From: a virus
Virus record (IMG/VR): IMGVR_UViG_3300044996_000496
Coordinates: 1 to 64,000 of that record
Length of the DNA: 64,000 nucleotides
Strand: one strand, 5' to 3'
Shown piece by piece: positions 6,983-15,062 of the stretch. The notes under the pieces are model-generated. The model had not been told where the DNA came from and did not search any database. It saw only the letters and a list, made by a program, of their open reading frames with translations. The translations under genes were made by a program, and so were the position numbers. The stretch's first letter is position 1; each line of letters starts with the position of its first letter.

Positions 6983-7288
6983 ATGAAAGTAGAGCTTGGT
7001 GAAGGGCTGTTTATAGTACAATGGAAGCATCGAAAACTTACAAAAGCAGAAGAGAGCGTCCACTGTAATAAAAATACAATTACTCATATAACAGAATGTG
7101 ATATTTTTGATGAAAGATATATTTTAATTGGTCATGGAGTTAGTCTCTGTTCTTCGGTTGACCAATTTAAAAAAAGTACAGGTAGAAAGATAAGTTTAAC
7201 AAGGGCTCTTAATGACGCCAATTTTTCAAGAGAACAAAGAACAGAGTTTTGGGACAGGTATATATGGCAAAACGGATGTAGAATTTAA
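6983..7288 (+). CDS. Conserved-type phage protein with a DQF-x-K-x-x-GRK motif
   Basis: 101 residues behind TAAGGAGAAAA. The C-terminal half reads LCSSVDQFKKSTGRK then LTRALNDANFSREQR, a pattern seen in small phage and plasmid proteins of unknown role. Its ribosome site lies 10 bases after the long hairpin, so its translation may be influenced by that structure. Confidence 0.65.
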   Translation: MKVELGEGLFIVQWKHRKLTKAEESVHCNKNTITHITECDIFDERYILIGHGVSLCSSVDQFKKSTGRKISLTRALNDANFSREQRTEFWDRYIWQNGCRI

Positions 7289-7340
7289 AACAACATGATT
7301 ATACTGATAGGTTGTTCTATCTGAAGTAAAAGGAGTTAAG

Positions 7341-7589
7341 GTGAAAAAGCTAGTATTTGGAAAGCTTCAAAAAATTAAGCGTGTGTTGTTTTTCTCAACT
7401 GGTAAATGTGAAGTTTATGGAATGAACGGTAAAAGAATTGTAAAACTGGAAGAATCGTGGGCAAATTTATTTTGTAAGAATGCAATTGAAAATGGGTATG
7501 ATCCAAGTAATACAGAGGTACAATTTGCTCTAAATAATGGAAAGAATATAGAATTCGTTAATCGTGGAGATAGGTGGGAGTGGGAATAG
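7341..7589 (+). CDS. Small phage protein of unknown function
   Basis: 82 residues, GTG start preceded by AAAGGAG at good spacing. The fold looks alpha/beta with a tryptophan-rich C-terminus (GDRWEWE). No family recognised. Confidence 0.6.
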   Translation: MKKLVFGKLQKIKRVLFFSTGKCEVYGMNGKRIVKLEESWANLFCKNAIENGYDPSNTEVQFALNNGKNIEFVNRGDRWEWE

Positions 7590-7636
7590 TACACTAAAAA
7601 ACAAAAACACAATTAATAATTGAAAGAGGTTTACCA

Positions 7637-8005
7637 ATGCGCTGGTGTTACTATCTTCACACAAATGGTTCTCTTATAGGGAAAAATCCGATTGTACTTA
7701 AAGATCCAGATTACTTTGATTCTCCATTTGTAAAAAAACACTGGATTATTGACACGGAGAATAGGGCTGAAGCTTGGGATCTTGTTCTTGAGGCTATCGC
7801 CTTAGGCGCAGATAAAGATCGCTTACGAGAACTAGTTGAAAAATGGGGTTTAACAAAAAAGGATTGTAAGGAATATATCATTAGAACTCCTAACCCTACT
7901 CCGACTCAAAAGGAAGGTCTTAAGCTTTTTTTTGAATATATTTTGGATGAAGATATTAATAATTTTTTTGATGACATTGCGAAAACAGCGAGCAAAGTAA
8001 AATGA
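7637..8005 (+). CDS. Phage protein beginning MRWCYYLHTNG
   Basis: 122 residues. The N-terminal W-C-Y-Y-L-H-T-N-G segment and central EAWDLVLEAIALGA helix recall a recurrent small phage family without assigned function. The end overlaps the start of the next gene by four bases. Start ATG follows GAAAGAGG. Confidence 0.65.
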   Translation: MRWCYYLHTNGSLIGKNPIVLKDPDYFDSPFVKKHWIIDTENRAEAWDLVLEAIALGADKDRLRELVEKWGLTKKDCKEYIIRTPNPTPTQKEGLKLFFEYILDEDINNFFDDIAKTASKVK

Positions 8006-8235
8006 TACCAAGAAATGCAAAAAAAGGTAGAGTTGATCTGCCAAATGGATATAGTCTTTACTGGAAAGATAACGGTGTAGGTGGGAGAATTTATTATTCC
8101 GATGAAGTAGGTGGTGGGGTATTTTATTGGGATACTTCATCGGTAGATTGGTCTACTTTACTAACTGCCATTTCTCAAGAGCAAATATTGAAAGCAAAAG
8201 AAAAACATAAAAGAGGAGCAAAAGATTGTGTCTGA
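8002..8235 (+). CDS. Small glycine/aromatic-rich phage protein
   Basis: 77 residues, ATGA-coupled to the upstream gene. The middle is rich in G, Y and W, probably beta strands, and the C-terminus is basic. Function unknown. Confidence 0.6.
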   Translation: MIPRNAKKGRVDLPNGYSLYWKDNGVGGRIYYSDEVGGGVFYWDTSSVDWSTLLTAISQEQILKAKEKHKRGAKDCV

Positions 8236-8539
8236 GTACAAGACGAGAGAATTTAGTAAGGAATTTCTGTTGAATGTTCTTTACGGTAATAACGATTCTG
8301 CCAAAAAAATATCTGATACAATTGTATCTCACGAAAGGTGGAGTGTAGGTTATAAACTTATTTTTAGTACAGTTGAAGATCCTATTCGTTATTATAGTGT
8401 TTTTTATTCTATTGGGGCCACGGAATCTCAAGATGAGTGTCCATTTGAATACGACAAAGATCCAATTTTGTGTTGTGAGGTTGTGCCAGTCAAAGAAGTG
8501 GTTACAGTATATAAGGAAGTACTAGAGGGTGATTCATGA
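8228..8539 (+). CDS. Phage protein of unknown function
   Basis: 103 residues, GTG start overlapping the previous gene by eight bases, with AGAGGAG upstream. The segment YYSVFYSIGATESQDECPFEYD followed by a conserved-looking strand resembles small recurrent phage proteins. No enzyme motif. Confidence 0.65.
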   Translation: MSEYKTREFSKEFLLNVLYGNNDSAKKISDTIVSHERWSVGYKLIFSTVEDPIRYYSVFYSIGATESQDECPFEYDKDPILCCEVVPVKEVVTVYKEVLEGDS

Positions 8540-8608
8540 TTTAGTTGAAACAGCAACCACTCTTAAGCCACTAGCCGTTATAAAAGGATAAAAAATTGGA
8601 GATAACTT

Positions 8609-8848
8609 ATGGAACAGCTTGAATGTAAGTATAGAATTGCCAAAAATGGAAATTTATATAGAATAGAAGAGTATAGGAGATCGCTTTTTGATTGGCGTAA
8701 AAAGTGGCGTGTGGTTTGGATTTCTGGGGTCGGTAGTATATTTCGTGATTTTTTTACAGTTTTAGGGTATTATGACAAGCTAGTAGCTCGATACGAGGAA
8801 AGACAACGCATATATAAAAAACATGGTGAGTGGAAAGAGATTGTATAG
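8609..8848 (+). CDS. Small basic phage protein
   Basis: 79 residues, strongly basic and aromatic-rich (RRSLFDWRKKWRVVW). Could bind nucleic acid. The start follows a weak GGAGA site. Function unknown. Confidence 0.55.
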   Translation: MEQLECKYRIAKNGNLYRIEEYRRSLFDWRKKWRVVWISGVGSIFRDFFTVLGYYDKLVARYEERQRIYKKHGEWKEIV

Positions 8849-8915
8849 TAGGTAGTTTTGTTCTGCAACACAAGTCTTGTTTGCGGGCAGACGCATCAGG
8901 TAGGAGTGTAGATTT

Positions 8916-9182
8916 ATGAGATGGAGTAAGAGAATTAATCATGAAGAATATTCTAATGGGACTGTTCGTTGTCGTAGAATTTTTTTGTGGTTTCCGTTAT
9001 CGTTCGACAACATTCACTACAGGTGGCTTGAGTACGCTTGGGTAATAGAGAAATATAGTGGTCCGTTCAATTATATGAAATGTGCTTTGAGTCCAGGCAT
9101 CCGGTATGTTTGGATTAAAACCCAATTTCATGATGGTGGAATGGTTCCAAGTATTTTAACTGACAAAGGAAGCGAAGAATGA
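8916..9182 (+). CDS. Small tryptophan-rich phage protein
   Basis: 88 residues, starting at an ATG after TAGGAG. Rich in W, Y and R. The stop overlaps the next ATG. No family recognised. Confidence 0.6.
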   Translation: MRWSKRINHEEYSNGTVRCRRIFLWFPLSFDNIHYRWLEYAWVIEKYSGPFNYMKCALSPGIRYVWIKTQFHDGGMVPSILTDKGSEE

Positions 9183-9646
9183 TTCGTTATAATGTTTTAA
9201 CGGATTCAAAACTTGAAAAACTTGTTAAAATGGGAATAGATGCTAGAGCAGAACTTAGTAAACGTAAAGATATTTTCGTCTCTAGGGATGGTAAAAAAAG
9301 CGTTGGAAAGGCTTATGTATATTATAATTCTTCTAATTACGGCTATGAGCATACTATTGGAATATGGCCAATTTATTTCTATGTTCTTAATGCAGATGAA
9401 GAAGGTTTGATTTGCTTAAGGTTTGAAAACAATTTTGCACAATATGATGGAAAAATTAAATTTAGTGAAAGTTATTTTTCTATTAGAAAATATGATTTTA
9501 GTACATTTGGAGATACTGATTACAAAGAAATAACCAAAGAAGTATTTTTGAATGCTTGGGAAAAGTTTATAGAGCAATTAGGGAACGATAGAACAAAAAA
9601 ATCAAAACAAAAAAACACGTTGGAGGGGGATAGTGGAAAAATGTAA
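9179..9646 (+). CDS. Phage protein of unknown function
   Basis: 155 residues, coupled to its upstream neighbour by a four-base overlap. The beta-rich middle (YYNSSNYGYEHTIGIWPIYFY) is followed by a lysine-rich tail. No motif recognised. Confidence 0.6.
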   Translation: MIRYNVLTDSKLEKLVKMGIDARAELSKRKDIFVSRDGKKSVGKAYVYYNSSNYGYEHTIGIWPIYFYVLNADEEGLICLRFENNFAQYDGKIKFSESYFSIRKYDFSTFGDTDYKEITKEVFLNAWEKFIEQLGNDRTKKSKQKNTLEGDSGKM

Positions 9647-9905
9647 TGCTATTTTAGATATTGGATGGGGTACGTTAAATTGTGAATTGGAACATAATCA
9701 CGATGGTCCCCATAGAACAATGAGTCCAATCAATCATTGTGAATCCTTTATGTGGTATAAAAAATATGAGAAATGGGTCTATACCGTTGGATCAACGTGC
9801 CAATATTGCGGCAAAGAGTCAAAGAGCAGTGGATATATTAAAGTTTTTGAAAGTGATAATTATCCATTAACTATTGAGGAAAGTGTGAATGTTATTACAA
9901 AATGA
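9633..9905 (+). CDS. Small Cys/His metal-binding protein
   Basis: 90 residues, GTG start behind TTGGAGGGG and overlapping the previous gene. The N-terminus has C, then C-E-L-E-H-N-H-D-G-P-H, a motif common in small phage proteins. CQYCG is near residue 55. Probably a zinc-binding protein. Confidence 0.65.
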   Translation: MEKCNAILDIGWGTLNCELEHNHDGPHRTMSPINHCESFMWYKKYEKWVYTVGSTCQYCGKESKSSGYIKVFESDNYPLTIEESVNVITK

Positions 9906-10197
9906 TTGTTTAACTGTTTCATTTAAAGAAAATGATGATGCAGAGGTTGAGACTGCACATGTTATTGTTCACGGAGTGACGGCATCGTTGTTATTATTGC
10001 CAGCAAGAAATGATAAAGAATATCATAGTATTGTAATTGCCTGTGTTAAAAATAGAAATCGTCCAGCAGTCTATAGTCCAATTGAAACAGCTAGATTTAT
10101 TTCTTTTGATGAGACATGTTTTATTAGAAAAGAATTTAGTGATTTTCTTGACAGTGTTGTTAGCGCTGTTGTCGGAAAAGAGGTGGCCGTTAGTTAG
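9889..10197 (+). CDS. Phage protein of unknown function
   Basis: 102 residues, ATG overlapping the upstream gene, preceded by GAGGAAAG. Alternating hydrophobic strands suggest a small beta domain. No known motif. Confidence 0.6.
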   Translation: MLLQNDCLTVSFKENDDAEVETAHVIVHGVTASLLLLPARNDKEYHSIVIACVKNRNRPAVYSPIETARFISFDETCFIRKEFSDFLDSVVSAVVGKEVAVS

Positions 10198-10257
10198 AAC
10201 AACAAGCTTGTATAACTATATGACAAAGTTGGTTTGGTTTTTATACAAAGGACATTT

Positions 10258-10635
10258 ATGTGGACAAGTAGCTACACAGAGGACAACGACAAGTTTCCAG
10301 AGGCAGCAGCAGTGGCCAGATTTTTTGATAAAAATCCAGTCAAGGCTCTTCAGTTTGTTATTAATGTTGTAAAAGTTATTATGGTCAGATATGGAACTAA
10401 TGTAGAAAGTATTGATGTGAAAGATTTGGCCGAAATATGTTCTGAACATAATATTATCATAGCTGGTAACGGAACTGATAGTTCAATAGTAGCTATTCCA
10501 GATCATGAGGAAACGGCACTGGTAATGTATAAAAACAATTTACAAAAAGGAAACAGCGTTCCGCATGATGCAACAAAAGAATTGTTAAAACATCTTATTG
10601 CAGAAAAGGAGAAAAGGTTAAATGAGGGTTATTAG
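10258..10635 (+). CDS. Paralog of the 5572 protein
   Basis: 125 residues from ATG 10258, which has AAAGGA upstream; a TTG at 10234 in the same frame is less likely. It shares the helix, the V-x-x-x-D-L pattern and the AGNGTDSSIVAIPD strand with the 5572 protein. The two lack similarity in their tails. It overlaps the following lipoprotein gene by 14 bases. Confidence 0.65.
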   Translation: MWTSSYTEDNDKFPEAAAVARFFDKNPVKALQFVINVVKVIMVRYGTNVESIDVKDLAEICSEHNIIIAGNGTDSSIVAIPDHEETALVMYKNNLQKGNSVPHDATKELLKHLIAEKEKRLNEGY

Positions 10636-11437
10636 TGTTATTTTTATTTTTTGTTTGATTGTTTTATCTGGTTGCGATAGAACATGTGAAATTAATGATT
10701 GTGTTATGTTTGATGAATATGCGCTCATTAACAATATGTGGGGAATTTATAGAATAGAGCCTGGAGCAATATATAAACAATGCATAATGCATAATGATTA
10801 TAATCTTCCGGTCGGATGGAGATGGAATTGCACATCAACAATAAATAATGTTAAAGGATTCCCTCAAATTTTGTATGGGAAGAATCCGTTTTCTGGTATA
10901 CAAACAAAATGCGCATTACCTATACAATTAAAAAATATAAAAAATTTACGAGTTGTGCTCAACCAAACCTCTAGTTCAAATGGAATTTATAATCTTGCAT
11001 TTGATATGTGGATATCCTCTTCTCCAGATGATTTAGTTGCCACTCTAACGCATGAAATTATGATATGGATAGATGGAAATATGTTTCCGATTGGAGTTGA
11101 CCAAGGCGCTTATTACACTGATTGTACTATTGATAACAATGAGTACTCTGTATATCGTATACCAAAAAACTCAAATGGGGATTTTCTTATAATTTTTATT
11201 TTAAGTGATCTTATATCTAAGGATAAATACTCGTACCCAAGCCCATATGTATCAAATGTAACGTTGTGGCCATTGGATCTCAATTCCTTCTTCAAGTTTT
11301 TATACTCTGAAAAAATGCTTTCTGATGATTTGTACTTGGATGCCGTAGAACTTGGGACTGAGATATGGTGGGGAAATGGTGGAATAAAGATAAATAAATA
11401 TGACGTTGTACTTATTGAAGATATTGGATTGCCGTAG
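10622..11437 (+). CDS. Lipoprotein resembling glycoside hydrolase family 12 endoglucanase
   Basis: 271 residues. The N-terminus is a lipoprotein signal with lipobox LSGC (Cys18). The mature part shows GH12 landmarks: INNMWG (about 37-41), KGFPQILYGKNPF (78-90), LAFDMWIS (125-132), EIMIWID with candidate nucleophile Glu145, and ELGTEIWWG with candidate acid/base Glu247. GH12 enzymes cleave beta-1,4-glucans or xyloglucan by a retaining mechanism. The lipobox predicts membrane anchoring in the infected cell. A glucanase on the host envelope is unusual for a phage. It precedes the endolysin gene, which fits a lysis, release or nutrient role. Confidence 0.78.
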   Translation: MRVISVIFIFCLIVLSGCDRTCEINDCVMFDEYALINNMWGIYRIEPGAIYKQCIMHNDYNLPVGWRWNCTSTINNVKGFPQILYGKNPFSGIQTKCALPIQLKNIKNLRVVLNQTSSSNGIYNLAFDMWISSSPDDLVATLTHEIMIWIDGNMFPIGVDQGAYYTDCTIDNNEYSVYRIPKNSNGDFLIIFILSDLISKDKYSYPSPYVSNVTLWPLDLNSFFKFLYSEKMLSDDLYLDAVELGTEIWWGNGGIKINKYDVVLIEDIGLP

Positions 11438-11461
11438 GCTGTCGCACAAATGGAGTAGCGT

Positions 11462-11923
11462 ATGGAAATTACTGCATTTGATATTGCGCAACGTTTCATC
11501 GGAATTAAAGAGATGGGCGGTAATATGAATAATCCGCAGATCATGGCCATGCTTCAGCTGGATAACGGTTGGCCAAAAAATGATGAGGTGCCATGGTGCT
11601 CTGCGTTTGTGAATTATATTTGCTGGCTGTTGAGGCTTCCTAGGTCGAAGAGCCTAGCGGCTAGGTCGTGGCTTGGCGTTGGACAAAAAGTAAGAACCCC
11701 AATTGATGCTGTGGCTGGATTTGACATTGTTGTTCTTAGCAGGGGGGGTGGCGAACAACCGGGGCCTGAGGTTCTAGATGCCCCTGGGCACGTTGGGTTT
11801 TTTGCCGGATATTCAGGGAGCAACAGCCGCATTATTGATGTTTTAGGCGGCAACCAGAATGACTCTGTTAATGTGTCCAAATTTGATACATCTAGAATTT
11901 TAGATATTAGAAGACTTGCCTAA
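11462..11923 (+). CDS. Endolysin, TIGR02594-like CHAP/NlpC-fold peptidase
   Basis: 153 residues. Landmarks are VPWCSAFVN with candidate catalytic Cys46, AARSWLGVG (67-74), DIVVLSRGG, GHVGFFAG with His110, and LGGNQNDSV near 128-136. These match the TIGR02594 family, small cysteine amidases or endopeptidases that cut peptidoglycan. No signal peptide is visible, so release to the wall would need a holin. It lies directly after the GH12-like gene and before a strong terminator. Confidence 0.85.
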   Translation: MEITAFDIAQRFIGIKEMGGNMNNPQIMAMLQLDNGWPKNDEVPWCSAFVNYICWLLRLPRSKSLAARSWLGVGQKVRTPIDAVAGFDIVVLSRGGGEQPGPEVLDAPGHVGFFAGYSGSNSRIIDVLGGNQNDSVNVSKFDTSRILDIRRLA

Positions 11924-11938
11924 AAAATAGTATATACT

Positions 11939-11970
11939 AAAAGGCCGGGGAGAAAACTCCCCGGCCTTTT
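11939..11970. terminator. Perfect bidirectional rho-independent terminator
   Basis: AAAAGGCCGGGGAG (11939-11952), an AAAA loop, and CTCCCCGGCCTTTT (11957-11970) form a perfect 14-bp stem. The A-run and T-run flank the stem on both strands, so it can stop transcription from the left (endolysin operon) and from the right (the leftward gene at 11989-12435). It sits exactly between these convergent genes. Confidence 0.93.
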
Positions 11971-11988
11971 ATTTTTAGCTGCTCTACT

Positions 11989-12435
11989 CTACCACTTCAA
12001 ACCAACCGACAGGTTAGTTGGCGGCTGTCCGTCCGCGTTATCAGAGTAAAGCTGGAACACTTCGAATGTAGCTGGACCTATCTTTGTCCCAACACCTGCC
12101 AGCGTGCTCCAATCCCCAAGTAGCGAGGAGGAAAACACTGTTCTAGGGTTTCCAAAATCAATATCATCAGTTGGCTTATTGATTCCGGCTGCTGCATCGA
12201 CATGCAGATATAAATCAATTGCCCTAACCCCGAAATACGTATAAGATTCGTAGTTAATTTCATTCAAAAGAGTCGCATTACTCCCGTAATGTACAAAATT
12301 AAGCCAGTTGTCCTGATGGACTCTATAATCACCAACTGTAAACGATGCCGCTTCTGACTTGTTGCATGTAATCCAAAGCAAGAAAATCACAACAATTGCT
12401 GCAATAATAATCATTCCTACTGTTCTCTTGTTCAC
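11989..12435 (-). CDS. Exported or membrane-anchored protein of unknown function
   Basis: 148 residues, GTG start with GAAAGGAAATG upstream. A hydrophobic N-terminal segment (about 8-22), followed by SEAASF, is a signal peptide or anchor. The mature part is aromatic and beta-rich and ends NLSVGLKW. The terminal aromatic residue after alternating residues recalls outer-membrane beta-barrels, but the protein is short. It stands alone on the minus strand and ends at the shared terminator. Confidence 0.65.
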   Translation of the reverse strand: MNKRTVGMIIIAAIVVIFLLWITCNKSEAASFTVGDYRVHQDNWLNFVHYGSNATLLNEINYESYTYFGVRAIDLYLHVDAAAGINKPTDDIDFGNPRTVFSSSLLGDWSTLAGVGTKIGPATFEVFQLYSDNADGQPPTNLSVGLKW

Positions 12436-12684
12436 TTCATTTCCTTTCTTTAGTTAGTATTATTGTTTATTAATTCATAATTATTATCACATTTGTCACC
12501 TCCGTGGTTGCTGCGCTATGTGTTAAAATAATGCTGGCGCAGGTCTATAGAATAGTACACCTCAAGTATAGGGCAGGTTCCACAGACTTGGAACAGTTAA
12601 TTGGCTTTGGGGTGTAAAGTATGTTGTAAAATATGCTGCAAGGAGTTAATATACCATTGCAGGCCACTGCGAAAGGGGTAAAAT
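12436..12684. other. Divergent intergenic region, about 250 bases
   Basis: It separates the leftward exported-protein gene from the rightward regulatory operon, so it should hold promoters for both directions. I see the ribosome site of each gene but no clear -35/-10 pair with correct spacing. A phage sigma factor with a different consensus could be used here. No open frame is convincing. Confidence 0.4.
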
Positions 12685-13074
12685 ATGGGCGAGGAAAACG
12701 GGGCGGCCAACAGTCACAGCAACGACGAGCAGGGCAAAGAGAAGCCAATTAAAGACTTAATGGTGGATCCTTCTGCGTTGTCAGAGGTGCATCCACTAGT
12801 ATCACAAATTTTAGTTATGTGCAATGGAAGTATTACGATTGCCATTTTGACATTATATCATATGGTTTTGACTTCACTAACGGATGCAGGATATGATAAT
12901 TTTTCTTTTGATAAGAAGAAAATGGAGAATGCATTTAAGAGAAGAGCAATAATGTATGTTGATAATGGCATATTAAATGTAAAATTCTTAGATAGTGCAA
13001 AAAAAATAATATTAGCTGGTGGCGGCACGAGTATTGACGATATTAAAAAAATACAAGCAAATTCTAGGGAGTGA
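12685..13074 (+). CDS. Phage protein of unknown function, first gene of the sigma/GroES operon
   Basis: 129 residues behind GAAAGGGG. The polar low-complexity N-terminus (about 1-30) is followed by a helical, hydrophobic middle and a basic tail. It may be a distant relative of the 5572/10258 pair by its helix-strand layout, but this is weak. The next gene starts at an overlapping GTGA. Confidence 0.6.
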   Translation: MGEENGAANSHSNDEQGKEKPIKDLMVDPSALSEVHPLVSQILVMCNGSITIAILTLYHMVLTSLTDAGYDNFSFDKKKMENAFKRRAIMYVDNGILNVKFLDSAKKIILAGGGTSIDDIKKIQANSRE

Positions 13075-13400
13075 ATAACTTGGGTAAATGGAAATTAGTT
13101 GCAGTAAGTCGTGACGAAGTTTTAGATATGTCAATTCTTGGAAAAATTTTGTCATCTATTTGGAAAACTTCTATGACTAATCCAAATGAAGGGTTCGTTA
13201 AAATTATCAGTATTGGGGTTAGTAGGAACATTGTCTCGTTCTGTTCGTGTGATTTTGACGGTAAGGCTTATGGACAAATATATACGCAAAATTTATCAGT
13301 GTTTTTGGATTGGCATTATTTATTAGTTAAAAACAGCAATGTTAGTCGAGATAATTCAATCATAACTGATAATGATGGATTTGCTACAGGGGATGCATAA
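13071..13400 (+). CDS. Phage protein of unknown function
   Basis: 109 residues, GTG start overlapping the previous stop with TAGGGAG upstream. Mostly beta-type sequence. Its last base is shared with the start of the sigma factor gene, so translation is coupled. Confidence 0.6.
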   Translation: MNNLGKWKLVAVSRDEVLDMSILGKILSSIWKTSMTNPNEGFVKIISIGVSRNIVSFCSCDFDGKAYGQIYTQNLSVFLDWHYLLVKNSNVSRDNSIITDNDGFATGDA

Positions 13401-14038
13401 TGTCTAGCTTTAAAGTTAATGATACGATTCCAGATGTTTTAGACAAATATCTTAAAAACAGAAAGATAAAATACAGAAATATTTTAGTTGAATTTTATGA
13501 ACCATATGTTAGAAAGATTATATTTACTGTTACTAAATGTAATACACAATATAGTGATGATTTGTATGGCGCTGGATGTATAGCTCTAATTAGTGCCATA
13601 GAAAAATTTGATGATAATAAAGGAATGTCTTTAAAGTCTTGGATATTTATAAAAGTAAGAAATAAGATAATTGACGAAATAAGAGCAATAACAAAAAACA
13701 GAAAACAAGAAGAAAGAACATTTGTTGATATTAATCTTATTAGAAATTCGGAAATAGAAAACTTATACCTTATGGATATTAATACAATTAATAGAATTGA
13801 CGATATTGATAATATGATATCATATGATAGATTAGTTCATTTTGTTAATAATGCATTATTTCTAAGTGACAAGGAAAAGATATTGTTTAATCTTATATAT
13901 GTTAAAAAACTTAGTTACGGAGAAGCGGCAAAGAGGGTCGGGTATAAGAACGAAGGGTGCGCGTACACTGCCGTAAATTTAATAAGAAGAAAAATAAGAA
14001 AATCAATTAATTGTATCCCAATGGAGAATGCGGCATGA
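13400..14038 (+). CDS. Phage sigma-70-family sigma factor A
   Basis: 212 residues. Region 2 is visible at about 50-98: SDDLYGAGCIALISAIEKFDD, then SLKSWIFIKVRNKIIDEIR, covering core binding and -10 recognition. The C-terminal part (about 150-205) has LSDKEKILFNLIYVKKLSYGEAAKRVGY and a second helix, as in a region 4 helix-turn-helix. It should redirect host RNA polymerase to phage promoters. The stop overlaps the GroES-like start as ATGA. A second sigma factor lies at 16030-16644 on the other strand. Confidence 0.85.
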   Translation: MSSFKVNDTIPDVLDKYLKNRKIKYRNILVEFYEPYVRKIIFTVTKCNTQYSDDLYGAGCIALISAIEKFDDNKGMSLKSWIFIKVRNKIIDEIRAITKNRKQEERTFVDINLIRNSEIENLYLMDINTINRIDDIDNMISYDRLVHFVNNALFLSDKEKILFNLIYVKKLSYGEAAKRVGYKNEGCAYTAVNLIRRKIRKSINCIPMENAA

Positions 14039-14406
14039 ACATTAAAATGCTTGGTGATTATGTAATGATAAAAAGAATTAATGTGTATAAAACTACGGGA
14101 GGTCTTCATCTTCCGAATGAGTGGGTTGACGAAAGGCCGAAGGGAATTGTTGTTGCAATAGGCCCAGGTAAATTTAATCGTGACGGTGATTTTATTTCAA
14201 CATCTGTACAAATTAATGATATAGTTGTTTTTCATAAATTTGATGGATCAATCATCGGAATAGACGGTCAAAAATACTATATACTACACGAACATGAAAT
14301 ATTGGTTATATTAGAAAATTATGAATACGAAAAAAACCATGATATACAAGATGATATATTAAATTCCACAGGTTTGGAGGTGAGCATGGATGGCAATTGC
14401 ATTTAA
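14035..14406 (+). CDS. GroES-like co-chaperonin (Cpn10 family)
   Basis: 123 residues from ATG 14035. The first 95 residues follow Cpn10: LGDYVMIKR at the start, a mobile-loop-like YKTTGGLHLPNEW (18-30), GIVVAIGPGKFNRDG, INDIVVF, and DGQKYYILHEHEILVILE. About 25 extra residues follow. Cpn10 caps GroEL and helps fold substrates; T4 gp31 is the known phage parallel, needed for capsid protein folding. No GroEL gene is in the window, so it presumably pairs with the host chaperonin. Confidence 0.9.
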   Translation: MNIKMLGDYVMIKRINVYKTTGGLHLPNEWVDERPKGIVVAIGPGKFNRDGDFISTSVQINDIVVFHKFDGSIIGIDGQKYYILHEHEILVILENYEYEKNHDIQDDILNSTGLEVSMDGNCI

Positions 14407-14653
14407 AGTTCAGGATATATTTGAAATCATCGGACTTGTTATTAGAATTTGCGCCGAAAAGGGGGCAGAATTAATCAAGTTACCAGATAACGAGTCAAGA
14501 ACAGAGCGAATTATGGAATATATAGTTAATCCAATCGATAATTTATTTGATTTTCCGCCAATAATTGAAAATATTGACGACGATATCATAAAGATAGCTC
14601 TTAAACCAATAATTAAAAACTTTTTAGATGATTACGTCTGGAAAGTAGCCTAG
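14390..14653 (+). CDS. Small acidic helical protein
   Basis: 87 residues starting inside the end of the GroES-like gene behind GGAGGTGAG. Isoleucine-rich and acidic, probably helical. Function unknown. Confidence 0.6.
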   Translation: MAIAFKVQDIFEIIGLVIRICAEKGAELIKLPDNESRTERIMEYIVNPIDNLFDFPPIIENIDDDIIKIALKPIIKNFLDDYVWKVA

Positions 14654-14678
14654 TACATTTGTGGAGGATAAAGCGCTG

Positions 14679-15062
14679 GTGAAAATATTCAGTGCCATAG
14701 TGTTAATTATTATGTTTTCTAGCGGTGTTTTTGCCGATATTAGAACTTTCTACTTTACCGAACCATTTGACAATAGTTATGGCCCGATAAATGGACCAGT
14801 TGCATCAATAATAGCGAAATGGTCATATACAAATCCCTCCACAATGTCAGATGGTATTTGGTGGAACAGTGCGAACTTAGTTGCTGGAATTATAACAAGA
14901 GCAGCGCCTGGGGGCACTAGTTTACTTAAGTGCTCGGCCTATCCGTCCTCGTACATTATGCTCATGGTTTGTGATGAGGCAAACAATTGTACGTATTCAA
15001 ATGGTTGCTATGTTTCACCAACTGTTTGCACTGTTCCACACTATCTCGGTAACACAAAATGA
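14679..15062 (+). CDS. Small secreted cysteine-containing protein
   Basis: 127 residues from GTG 14679, which lies 10 bases after GGAGGA; the in-frame GTG at 14661 precedes that site. The signal peptide ends SSGVFA-D (about residue 20). The mature part is rich in S, T, W and aromatics, with six cysteines in the second half, possibly disulfide-bonded. No family recognised. It is one of several exported proteins in this phage. Confidence 0.6.
   Translation: MKIFSAIVLIIMFSSGVFADIRTFYFTEPFDNSYGPINGPVASIIAKWSYTNPSTMSDGIWWNSANLVAGIITRAAPGGTSLLKCSAYPSSYIMLMVCDEANNCTYSNGCYVSPTVCTVPHYLGNTK

Noticed and set aside
10234-10257. TTG start extending the 10258 gene
   Set aside because: The ATG at 10258 has AAAGGA at proper spacing, and the extra residues are not shared with the paralog at 5572.
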